Positions 20,738 to 31,887 of a stretch of DNA of 64,000 nt are shown here, piece by piece. The notes under the pieces are model-generated. The model had not been told where the DNA came from. It did no database searches and was given only the letters and a program-made list of their open reading frames with translations. Every line of letters begins with the position of its first letter. The stretch's first letter is position 1. Origin of the DNA: Antedon bifida (lineage: Eukaryota; Echinodermata; Crinoidea; Comatulida; Antedonidae); contig OY727094.1 in assembly GCA_963402885.1 (NCBI GenBank), forward strand, positions 6,574,501 through 6,638,500, given 5' to 3'. Made by a program: the position numbers and the translations under genes.

Positions 20738-21689
20738 TATTTCAAAAAATGGTTCTAAGAAAAATTGGAACGAAAAACGATCCACTTATGTTTGTTGTGG
20801 GGAGAGATCAATAATGAATTATAATTATTCGTTATGGTTCAGTACACATCAGGTCATAGGTCGTTCACATTGGCAACCAACGAAGCCAGTTTCTTCTTTT
20901 TCGGAGTTGAAATTATACTTTTAAAATTTGGTTTGAAGGTGTTGTTTCGTTAAAACTTATAATACCAACAAGGTCTATCGGTAGTTAAGGGATAAATAGG
21001 ATAGATATAATAGTTTAACAAGCAAGCCTAGATTCTAAGATAGACAAGACTTCCCACTCTCTGTCTGAGTCTGAATCATTCTCAAACGTACCGTGTGTAC
21101 TAGGCCCAGGCTAGACCTACATGATAAAGCCTAGCATTAGATAGAGTACAGAATCGGCGGCTCGGTTTGTTATCCGTGTCCAGATTAAGTAGGCCTAGCC
21201 TAAGCCTAATACTATAGTATACTATAATAGTATACAACTAGGCCTAATGAATATTTATGAGTTGGATGGTGAGAATATTTCATGATGAGTTGAAAAATTG
21301 ACTGCTGTGAAGTGAAGAAGTGAAGGCGAGTTGAAGAAAATAGAGCAGTCAATTTTTCATCGAATGAATTAAACAAAATTCTCTCAATTCCAAATGACAC
21401 TTGACGCGATTGGCCAATCAAATTGCAATACAATCAGGTGTGTTATAAATATAGTATATTTAGTAGTAGTAGTATATAGGCTTCTTCGAGACGGTGTGGG
21501 AGGGAGACTGACTATTAGATAGGCCTAGAAACATTTCAACTATGATAGATGATAATTAATGAAGGTAATAAAAAAAACAAATCCAAAAAAATAATGACAC
21601 ATCACTGTTGGCATCTTGAATGAATGAGTTTGTATTATACATTTAACAATATACCAATTTATGCTAAATCAAGTTTGTTTGCAGACACA
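20738..21689. promoter_or_regulatory. Divergent upstream region of the folate-receptor-like gene and LRRC34
   Basis: 952 bp between the two start codons, without repeats that I recognise except short TAGGCCTA-type low complexity. TTTGTTTGCAG at 21674-21684 directly before the LRRC34 ATG looks like a splice acceptor, so LRRC34 probably has a non-coding first exon further left. Confidence 0.45.
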
Positions 21690-24600
21690 ATGTCAGATCC
21701 AAGTGGAGTACAGAACCGTTATGTTGAGACTTGTAAAGAACTTGATTTAAAACCAAATAAATTTATCATGAAAGTCCTGGACATGGAACGGCAAGAACAA
21801 ATTATGTAAGTATAGTTGGACTTCAATTTTTGGGATTAATGTAGATTTTAAGTTAAACGTTTATTGGTGTTTCTTATGCACTTGTCAATTGTATAACCCA
21901 CTATACGACTCCCTGGGAGATGTGCGTTATGGATGCGTCATTTACAAATAATTATATATGCGGGGGTGTCAAAAATGGTACAATGAACAATGGCGTGTCA
22001 ATGTCTGTCACTTTACCACCCACCATATCATGAACACAATGCGTCAAAATGGGTGCGTCATGGTCACCTAAAGGTATAGTCACTATTTTGATGCAGGGGT
22101 GGGTCATGGTATTCACAAGGTATGACCCACATCGGACAATTAATGGCGCACCTCTCCCGGGGTCATATAGTGAGTCATACAATTGACAAGTGCATTAAGG
22201 TCTCATTTTTGTAATTGAAATTTTAATTTCTGGGCTGCTTAAACTGCTGTCTCGCACTGCTCTGTAGATTGAAAAATAGCAGACTGTATGTAGGTAGATC
22301 GGGTTACATAAGGGGTCAAGGGTCATGTTCCACCCTCACAATGTAAGCACTCCTAATATTTCATTTCATTGCTTTTTTTTAGTACTGTATTCACTATATA
22401 ATTATATAAATATTAAAAATGTAACTGTTTAAATTTTCAGAAGAGCTAAAAACAATGAGTAAGTAAATTCATGAATTATGCATGATCGAATCATGAATAT
22501 TATATTATGCAAGTCATATTCATGAATATGCATGATTTCCTAGCATGTGCAGTGTTTCATATCCAACATAATTTCATATTCATGAATATATATTTAAATA
22601 TTCCCTCCATGCCATTCTTATTTAATGAATTGCTGACTTTTTATAATTAATTTTAACTTTATAATTTTAAACCATACTTTAGTTTGCTTAGCATTTTAGC
22701 CATATATTAAAAATTGGATAGTGCTATAATATTGCATGATAAACCTTCTCAATTATTCTATATCAAGTTTTGAAACAAAAAATACCTTTCTAACTAATTC
22801 TTAGCTTACTAAGTTTTGAGGGAAATCTGGATAGAGAAGATCCTTGCAGTGGTGTAACGGCTATGAGCGCTCACTGGCTAAACCCAGGAGCCCCAGAGCT
22901 TATGGGGGCCTCTGAGCAGTGCCTAGAGGAAGAAAACAGGCGTTAAAATATGTCAAAAGGGCTAAAAACACCTGAGGCCTCCAGCGTTGAGGGCCAGTTA
23001 GTGTCCCTAAACCAGGAGCTTCGGGCCTTTGCGTTACGCCACTGGTCCTTCTCTCTCAAGACAATGTATTGTTATGTCTATCTGAAATACTTTAGTTCGT
23101 TTTTTATTCTATGTGTGAAAAAACGAATAAACAAATTAATATTGCTGTATTATATTTTTTATTAGCAAGTACATAATGTTGATTCTTTCCTTAGATTTTA
23201 CTTATGACTTAATAGTAAAAGTAATAAGTAACTAATAGCTACTAATAGAAACTACCCATATATTTTTATATTTAATTTTTTGTTTTTATTTATGTCATAT
23301 ATGCATATGTTATTAATAAATATCAATATATATTAATCAACCAGTCAATAAGTCAATGAATCAATCTATCAACCTATCAGTCAATCAATTAATAAATCAA
23401 TCAGTTAATCAGTCAATCAATCAATCTATCAATCTATCAGTCTATCAGTCAATCAATCAATCTATCAGTCAATCAATCAGTCAATCAATCCATCAATCAA
23501 TCAGTTAATCAATCCATCAATCAATCAGTTAATCAATCAATCAGTTAATCAATCAATTAATCTAACAGTTAATTAATAAATTATTCATTAAATCAATTAG
23601 TCAATCATTCAATTAGTCAATCAATAAATCAATCATTGAAATATCACAGAAAGTTTAAACACATTTCATTGGTTGATCTAGAGATCCACAAGACAATATG
23701 GCGATCAAGTTGCCAGGCAACAATCACCTCTTGACAGACACAAGACTTCAGGATGAGGACGCATTGATTCTTTACAAATCATTGGTGAATAGTACGTATG
23801 TGACCTCACTTGACCTCAGATATAATAATATCTCCGATGAGGGTGCTAAACATATTGGAAATCTGATTAAGGTAAGACAGTAGTAGTCAATCAGATGCTG
23901 CCGTATGCTCTCATTTAAATTTGGAATAATGTTTAAGCATTGAAAAGCATCTTCACCAATGTTGTGTTGTGTTGGGTTAGCTTGTACCTAAAAGTCCATA
24001 TAGCTGATATCTTTTACTAATATTAATTTGGCATTCACAATGGTATTGAGAATGAGAATTGACTGTCCTAAAGTCATTTAGTCAACTTCATCTTAAATAG
24101 TGCATTTCACTTACTCATCCTGAGCTTCTGATTGGTTGAAAGTTTCAGAATCTGATTCTTATTGGTTGAAAGTTTTAGATATCTGATTGTGATTGGTTGA
24201 AAGTTTCAGATTGCCACCTTTGAGAAGTACAGTGAACTTATGGTTATCCTTGGAAATTGCCTTTATATATAAAAATTAAATTAATGTTACTTAGAAGCAA
24301 AGTGTGGAACCCACTAGACCAGCATTCCACAAATTTTTTTTTTTTTTTTTGTGGCTTAAAGTGCAGTTCTTACGATTAAGCCCGGCTACCCATACATTGT
24401 TTGCGAAATGTCACACCAGACCCACTAGTTATGAGTAAACTAAAGCTCTGTCAACACTATCAAATTTTATGTGGAAAAAAAATGTGATGTGCCCTTATAT
24501 GGACATGACGATGTTATATCATTAGCATATTTGGGCATATCACTACCATATTTGACCACATCATTTTTTTGTCAAGAGCTTTAGTGTTGCAAAGCCTGGT

Positions 24601-27222
24601 CTTTTTATATTTCTTTTAAGCAGAGTAATTATTTTGGTAAAAAAGAACAAAACAGCTTTTTTCTTTTCACAGGATACATGTGGTCTGAAACATTTGAACA
24701 TTATGTGTAATGACATTGGCCCTGATGGTGCTGCATACCTGTGTGCCGGAATCCAGGTACAAATCATTAATAATCATTGGATATTAACAGGGATTTTCCA
24801 GTTTTTGAAAGGATGTAGAGGTTATATCACCATATTAATTTTAATGAACCGTTTCCATTTTTATCAAGGTGAATGCAACACTCATCTCATTCCGGTTAAA
24901 TGGGAACAAGATCGGAAACAAGGGAGGAATGGGTTTTGCTGAGGCTCTTCAGGTGAACACGGCATTGGAAGATCTTGACCTGGGAGACACTGACCAGGTG
25001 AGAGAAATAGTTTGTGAAGTCAAAATCTCATGCCGATCGTTTGGCAATTTCGGATTTCTGCTTGTTGGGATACACATACAGGTTGTGTGCAGGGGCGCAA
25101 CGCAGAGGCCTGAGGCCCCTGGTTTGGGAACCCTAAGAGGCCCTCAAATGCTGGAGGCCTCGGATGTTTTTAGTTTTAATACCTGTTTTTCCTCTGGGCA
25201 CTGCTCAGCGCCGAAGCCCCTGAGTTTAGCCAGTGAGCGCTCATAGCTGTTACGTGTAGAATATCAATATTGTTGCCAATTGTAGTATGGTGCTCAAAGA
25301 ATATTTGACCTCCATTCAGTCCTGATCTCTGCCATCCTCAGTATCAGAGGTCAATTTCTTATTTCATCAATTATATTACAAACACTTGATAATCCCAATT
25401 AATGATTTCTTTAAAGGGCACAAAAAGTATGATAGCTATGGCAACCGTTCTGAATCGAAACTGCACGTTGAAGAAGCTAAACATGAACCGCCCTCTATTG
25501 TTCAGTCAGCAAGAAGAAACGACAGTTCATTACGCTTTGATGCTAAAAGTGAACAGTGATTTATGTGAACTTCATTTACAAAAGTGTGATATTAAAGATT
25601 TTGGAGCAGAACGTCTTGTGGATGCTCTTGTGCTTAACATTGGCTTAAAATATCTGGATCTTAGTTGGTAAGACTTCAGTTGACTCTACTCAATGTTTTC
25701 TTCATATACAGTACACTTCAGAGTTTGCACACTGGCATTTTGTTTGGTGTGACTATAACTATTAAAACAAACTCTGGAGAAGTACCAGGGACACAATGTT
25801 AATGGTACATTGAACTTTATAAAACTTGTTTCTATGAATATGTTTGTTTTGGTTTTTATGCATATTCATATTTTTTTTGTACTACAAAAAAATGAGAAAC
25901 AGACGTGTATACGAGTACATTCTGAAAAGTGTGTGGATGCATGCAAAAGATCAGGATCTGATATATATCAAAACACAAAAAGTCCTTTTTCAATGGAAAA
26001 GCTGTATATAAAATTAGCCTGGTTCTAATGTACGTAATTCTTCTTTGACAGCAATCGTATCACAAGAGACGGCGCCCTCGCAATTTCAAAACTACTGAAG
26101 CGTAACACGCCTCTTGAAGTGCTTGACCTTGGGTTCAATAGGATAGAAGATGACGGTGCTGTGTATATCAGCGAGGCCCTCACGCAACTTAACAGAACTT
26201 TAAAAACGTAAGAATATTTTATTTCAATGGAAAATATGTTTGCCTTGTATCATACCATAAGCAGTCAAAAATACACGTTGATACGAAAGTGTGCAAGAGC
26301 TTTGATATAACCCTAATGTAGTATCACCAAGCAAATTTAAATTCATGCTGAGAAAGCATTAAGAATGCCTTGATACTTTTTGGATGGCAACTTTCTTACT
26401 TTCTCTATCAAACTTTATGTGACAAAAAAATGTGATGTTCCCATATATGGACATGATGATGTCATATCACTACCATATTTTGGCATATCATTGCCATATT
26501 TAGACACATCACACTTTTTTTGTCAAACTAGTTTGATAGTGTAGACAGAACTTAAGCCTATTTTACACAAGCAAACAAGCAAACTCACAGTTTGAAAACA
26601 AAAGTTGATCAATTTTCCTATAAGTGTAATGTATACTAGACTATTGTAAACTTTATCAAACTTTTTTCTGTCTAGTCTTGCTAGTGTAGGAAAAATTGTT
26701 GATGATTTTTAAATTTTTACAGCCTTGTTATAACAAGCAACAACATCCAAGGCCCAGGCCTGGTGGCTATTGCCAAGAGCATGCATTCCAACCCAAGTCT
26801 ACAGAGTGTGTTCATCTGGGGGAACAAACTGGAGGAACCTGCCTGCGTGGTAAGCATTCCAAGGGTTCTCTCTATTTTGACTGTTTTGTTTTACATTAAC
26901 TGCCTGGCATCAGCAGAAATTCGGTTTGTCCCCAAAATTAAATTTGTCCTTAAAGGACTGATGACCATATTTTAACAATGTATATATACATTTAACTGTT
27001 CTCATTGTCTGAACACATTCCTATTAAACAATTGGTTTTGTTTTGATTTTAAAAAAGGCATTTAGTGAATTGATCGAATCCCAGAGACTAGAAGAGGAGA
27101 ATACAGATGTACAAGCTTACGTAGTGGATGGACAGACATACTTATCTGAGTTAAACCATGGAATTCGACGGCACTACTATTGGACGCCGTCTTATGGGCC
27201 TGACATGAGCATTGAAACATAG
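21690..27222 (+). CDS. LRRC34: Leucine-rich repeat-containing protein 34
   Basis: RNase-inhibitor-type LRR protein; the vertebrate homologue is reported in the nucleolus and in germ and pluripotent cells. Nine coding exons: 21690-21805, 22441-22458, 23682-23871, 24673-24756, 24869-24997, 25417-25667, 26052-26207, 26723-26849, 27058-27222; 411 aa. Exon 2 is only 18 nt but preserves frame. LRR cores: VTSLDLRYNNISDEGAKHIG, LKHLNIMCNDIGPDGAAYLC, FRLNGNKIGNKGG, LEDLDLGDTD, LKKLNMNRPLLFSQQEETTV (family-specific), LEVLDLGFNRIEDDGAVYIS, VITSNNIQGPGLVAIAKSM and VFIWGNKLEE. The C-terminal tail ENTDVQAYVVDGQTYLSE and ending RRHYYWTPSYGPDMSIET are also family-like. AATAAA lies at 27618-27623. It converges on PEX14. 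Confidence 0.93.
21877..22198. mobile_element. Inverted-repeat element in LRRC34 intron 1
   Basis: Terminal inverted repeats of about 37 bp: ATGCACTTGTCAATTGTATA at the left and the complement of ATACAATTGACAAGTGCAT at the right. The interior has repeated ATGGCGTGTCA/GGGTGCGTCATGG motifs. No coding capacity. Confidence 0.75.
22850..23043. mobile_element. hAT-like MITE
   Basis: Ends CAGTGGTGTAACGGC and GCGTTACGCCACTG form the classic hAT-type terminus. The interior includes GAGCGCTCACTGGCTAAACC and GAGCTTATGGGGGCCTCTGA. The flanks GATCCTTG and GTCCTTCT are a poor 8-bp duplication. Related sequence, degenerate, lies at 25090-25250 (-) and 62280-62400 (+). Confidence 0.7.
23335..23645. repeat. 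(ATCA)n tetranucleotide microsatellite
   Basis: About 300 bp of TCAATCAATCAATC with ATCT and GTTA interruptions, ending about 40 bp before LRRC34 exon 3. Confidence 0.95.
24441..24583. mobile_element. MITE family A, copy 4
   Basis: TAAAGCTCTGTCAACACTATC to GTCAAGAGCTTTA. It ends 90 bp before LRRC34 exon 4. Confidence 0.85.
25090..25250 (-). mobile_element. Degenerate hAT-like MITE, second copy
   Basis: Reverse-orientation relative of the 22850 element: CAGGGGCGCAACGCAGAGGC to GAGCGCTCATAGCTGTTACG. The ends have decayed. Confidence 0.55.
26401..26555. mobile_element. MITE family A, copy 5
   Basis: The left terminus has decayed to CTTTCTCTATCAAACTTTAT; the right terminus TTTGATAGTGTAGACAGAAC is intact. 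In LRRC34 intron 7. Confidence 0.8.
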
Positions 27223-28120
27223 TACAGTATGTAAATTCTAGCACTGACAAAGTGTGTGTAAAGTGTATGTAAACACCAAATATGAAACTTGGTTGGTAAT
27301 AGTGTTTGAATGATGTACAGTCTAATTTGTATGTTTGTAATACAGTATCTAAATGATATATAATTTGTATGCATTTTTATCATATTATTTTCAAAACAGG
27401 CAATTCTTTTTCACATTGTGCCACATGATTCGGCAGCTATCGAGTCTAACAGTCATTCTACACATGTAATGCTCTTACGATTTTTAAGCGTGCGCACTTT
27501 CTACTGCATGCTCACGAGGCACGTCTTAAAAAATTAAAGGTATAATCTAGTTTTATATAAATATTGTGACTACAACAAAATTGTAAATATAATACTGTAT
27601 ATTATTGTTGACAATTAAATAAAGAATTTATGAAATTTTCTGTTTTTTGTAAATGTTTTCTTAGGTCAGAGAACACAAACACAAGTATACAACAAATTCT
27701 TATACATTATATTTTTTATTGAATTACACATTTTAATTTTAAAAGCACCTGTCACTCGAATTTCAACAAAAATAATCTGTTTAATATATTTATTTATTCG
27801 ATCGACCATCTTTAGTGAGTGAAGGAAAGGGCCCTTGAAAAAACAAACATAAAATACCTAAATTATTACTGTATTTAAAAACATGATTATTACACCATAT
27901 TTAGACACATTAAATTTATGTTTTTCTTGGTTGTCCAGTGATTTTCAGAATTCACAGTATTTAAAAAAGCCTAAAATTATTTAAAAAAAAATATTCTTTA
28001 TCATTTTTGTTACGTTTTCTAGTAGTCTTTGGTGACATAGTTGACAACAATAAAGGACCAATAATCATTTAAAAAGTACAATTAAATTTTGTTACAATTA
28101 AAAATATTATTTATTTTAAT

Positions 28121-31100
28121 CTAATCAAGAGAATCATCACTTTTATTTGAATCGTCATTGTGATTTTCGGAGAAATTATCTCCGTTGACCAAGTGATTAT
28201 TAATCGGCATTCCACCGTTCTCATATGTACCCTGTACAATTTTACTTGGACTGAGTGACCCCTCGAAAGAACCGCTTAAAGACCTTGCAATTTTGCCTTG
28301 GCCATCAGTACCAGTTTCTGATAATACTGTCTCGCTAGTTTGTTCACTATCAACGCTCTGTTCTACGTGGTTTGCAGGCTGAGTTTCGGTTGAGGATGTT
28401 GTATCGCCATTCGGTTTACTGGACGCCATCTGCCATGCTGGGATTGGGCTTGGTTTCGGTGTACGGGGAAATTGGTTTCTAAAGCAGACAAAAATAAGGA
28501 GGAATTGTGGGTAAAAAATACATCAGATGATTAGGTTTCAGGAATTATGTAAAATTCAGGAAGAGGAATTGTGGGCATGGATGGGCAATCAAGAGGATTC
28601 ATTAAAAATAAAATACTGCAGTAAGTTCTCCTGTATCATGACACTAGGAGTCAACCCAGAACAAGTTGCAAGTGTCACAGTAATGCAACACATGAAGCCT
28701 CTACCATGACACTAGGAGTCAACCTAGAACATGTGTTACAGTAAAGTGACACATGGAACATTTATAATGACACTATGAGTATAAGTCAACCTAGAACACA
28801 ACAACCCAGTGTCACAGTAATGTGTCAGATTTCACAGTAATGTGATGCATGAAACCTCTACTATGACACTAAGAGTCAACCTAGAACATGTTTCAGGTGT
28901 CACAGTAAACACTATGTGTTAAGTGTCACCCAAAATACTCCCCAGATTATGTCATATCTTGTACCTGCTTAACACAAGTCCTTTGAGCGAAACAAGTTCA
29001 CTTTTGATATCACCGATGTCAATACTTTTTACGGTGGCTTCCATCGTCTTATTCCTGGCAACATCCAATGTTAGCTGGTCCAGCTTTTGATCTTGCTTAT
29101 TCAGAGTTACTTTCATGCTGTCGACCATTTTCTGAACCTCATTCACTATGGAAAGAAAGTTAAATCAACTTTAACTATCTTCAGAAAAATGTAAATAAAC
29201 CCTTTTCACATCTGCAAAATGTAACAACTTGTAACCAGGTTTTTTTTTTTTTGGTACCCAGGTTTGCATAGTGTGAAGACAATTTTCGGGAAAATCTCCC
29301 AAGAAAAACACACCGACGAGACCTGTTCTTTTCTTCCGAGATGTGTCCTGAGTTTGTACTGTGCATGTGTGTTGCCCTGGAATTTAACTGACATGTTAGT
29401 CCCCTAACTACAGTATTATACATTTTTTTTTAATTAAGAAATCTGCATCCATTCATAAAAACAAGGTATAAAGAAGTTTGATGCTACAGTCAGTTTCTTT
29501 TGTTGTTACGTTGTCGGACATACTGGATACTTTGTAAGATGTCCCATGCTTGTGGCAAATTTATTTTTCGTACATAAGTTGGGGACCCCTTATGTGAAAA
29601 CTACTTCCTAAATATAACTAAACCTAACCCTCTAAATAATCTCTCTCATTATATAGGTAAAAGAATTTGCCCATGGGATTCAAACCCCATACATCAAAAT
29701 GTAAAGTCGATAGTCTAATCCACTCGACTACACAGACGACTCGACGGAAAGAGTTTGCATTAGGGAATTGTAGTAAGCTCAATTCTTACGTCACACCTTA
29801 TGGATATGACTAATGAATATTCATGTTTATTTTGTGACGTTTCATGAGGGGTCCCCAACTTATGTATGAAAAGAAATATCGCATCATGGTGAATCTTAAC
29901 ACCTTTACCTGTTTCTGCTACACTGTCCCTGAGTTCTTTCACTGTCTCTTGCATTGCCTTAAGGGCTTCAACCTGTTCTCGTTTCCTCATTAAAAATGGT
30001 GCAATTACATTCTGAAAAAAAAAGAAGCAATTTGAGAGTTGTTACATCAATTCTATATTTTCAAATTGATTTGGTTAAGACTGATAGACAGAAATTGTTT
30101 TAATTACACTATTACAATACAATCATTACTGTAATTTCAAAGTGTTTAATATTGTGCTGTTGTCTGATTTAATGTCAACTTTTAGTTTGGTTTTATACAA
30201 ATGTTATTGATTTTAAAAAAAACATTTTAAAAATGGCCGCAATTCAGTGTTTCACCGCGAGTGTGATTTGAATAAAGAATACTGATATTCTTTATTGTCC
30301 ATAGAACGTATAAAAAATGGAAATACATTTGAAACTGGCATGAAATGTAAAAAAAAAATAGATGTACTATACAAATTCAAAGAGAATAACTAAATACACA
30401 AATATTAATATCACCTTATAGAACTTGTATATACAATAGGCAAGGCTGCCAACAACCACGCCAAGAGCCGTATATCCACGCCATCCTTGGGGTCGATAGG
30501 ATACTATAAAAAATAATAAAGAAATCACATCAAAATTAAAGGTTTTGTTATTCTAATATGATGCCTGGATATTTTTCATTTCAAGTCGTCATTTTGGCAA
30601 CATGATTTTAGAAACTATTTGTAAATAAACGATCGAATAGAGTGGGATAAAACATTTTAAAAAACGAAAGAAGGCCAAACTTAAATTTTCTGCAAATTGT
30701 AAAATATTTTTATAGTGTAACTAAAATTTAATTTTGATAATTTTATATAGATGACATCATCACAATTTAAACAGCGTAATTAACCATAATTACTATTATA
30801 ATAATACCATATCATAATTTGAAATAATTATAAAACACAATACAGTACATTACCAATTGGGTGTGAGACTGGGACAGCAGGTATTACAGCATTATACGGA
30901 GCGACCTGATTATTAACGCCGGACCTATTTATTGCGATTTCTATCTCCTTATCGGTCAAACTTTTTTTTACCAGAAATGCTTTACGAGCTGAGACAGCAC
31001 TGGACTGTACTTGTGGATTCTGCAAAAATTTAATGGCTGTTTCGATCTAAAAAGAAAACAATAAGGATTATTGATTTACAAAAAAAAAAGTCTAATATAT

Positions 31101-31719
31101 TTCCTAAAATATGTTTAATCATTCATAAAATGACATACCAACTTTTCCCGTGGAATATCAGATGTATTTTCAGTTGGCAGCAGTGGATTATCCATCTGCG
31201 GAACAGGTGACTGAAAGAATAAAAATGGTTAATTTTTCAATTTGAAATATCAAAATATATATTTAATTAACATTATTATTATATTAGTGATTTTAAATAA
31301 TATTTATAATAATATTTAATATTTTTTTATTTATATTTATGTGTTTTTGTTTACTTTAAATGTACAAAGCTGAGCCTGAGGGCCTGTTTAGGGTTCTTCA
31401 CCACACACCTTCTGCACTAAACTGGTGGTGGTGGCATATGTTCAACCACTTGGCTGACCTGCCTGCAGGGTGTATGTCATGTACTAACTACACCTTTAAC
31501 CTGTCTCGGTTCCCCCTGTGTGTCTACTACCTAGAAGGAGCTAGGCCCAACTCAGGCCCTAGCTAGCCTCTAGGCCTAGCTAGGCCCTCCTAGCTAGTGT
31601 TGCTTTAGTTTAAAGTTGACTTGGTTGGTTGAGACTTTTGCCTCACTTACTGTTGAGTAATAATTACTAAATGATACATTTTCTCCTTTATTAAAGCCTA
31701 CCTTAACATCTGATGACAT
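28121..31719 (-). CDS. PEX14: Peroxisomal membrane docking protein PEX14
   Basis: Docking factor for the PTS1 receptor PEX5 at the peroxisomal import pore. Seven minus-strand exons: 31719-31702, 31210-31139, 31046-30854, 30503-30415, 30011-29909, 29145-28965, 28478-28121; phases consistent, 337 aa. The first exon codes for only MSSDVK. The conserved N-terminal PEX5/PEX19-binding domain (about 31-72) reads TAIKFLQNPQVQSSAVSARK then AFLVKKSLTDKEIEIA. A hydrophobic segment in exon 4 (YTALGVVVGSLAYCIYKFYK, about 105-124) fits the single membrane span. Exons 5-6 are heptad-like coiled coil (REQVEALKAMQETVKELRD, KQDQKLDQLTLDVARNK), ending SLKGLVLSRNQFPRTPKPSP as in the family. The tail is acidic and Ser-rich (NHNDDSNKSDDSLD). 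It shares a 168 bp promoter with TMEM222. Confidence 0.93.
28630..28930. repeat. About 70 bp tandem repeat in PEX14 intron 6
   Basis: Four diverged copies of ATGACACTAGGAGTCAACCT followed by AGAACATGT and GTGTCACAGTAATG. Confidence 0.75.
29563..29876. mobile_element. Inverted-repeat element (MITE F) with an internal tRNA-like segment
   Basis: About 40 bp terminal inverted repeats built on GTACATAAGTTGGGGACCCC. Inside, antisense at 29660-29750, TGTAGTCGAGTGGATTAGAC (A box) and GGGGTTTGAATCCCATGG (B box) make a tRNA-like head. Located in PEX14 intron 5. Confidence 0.75.
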
Positions 31720-31887
31720 AGTAAAAAAAAACTAATTCGTACAATTACAAAAAAAACGTCTATTTGTAACAATTTCTACATCATATTTCAGGCTCCATAT
31801 TTATAGGCCTACTGTGTTTCGCGTTTTAAAATTTGATGATTTTAACATGGATGTCGCCCTCTATATATAGTATGCGCAAAAAAAATA
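31720..31887. promoter_or_regulatory. Bidirectional promoter of PEX14 and TMEM222
   Basis: Only 168 bp separate the two start codons. It includes TATATATAGTATGCG near 31863 and the stretch ATGGATGTCGCCCTC. No experimental start sites; inferred from geometry. Confidence 0.6.
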
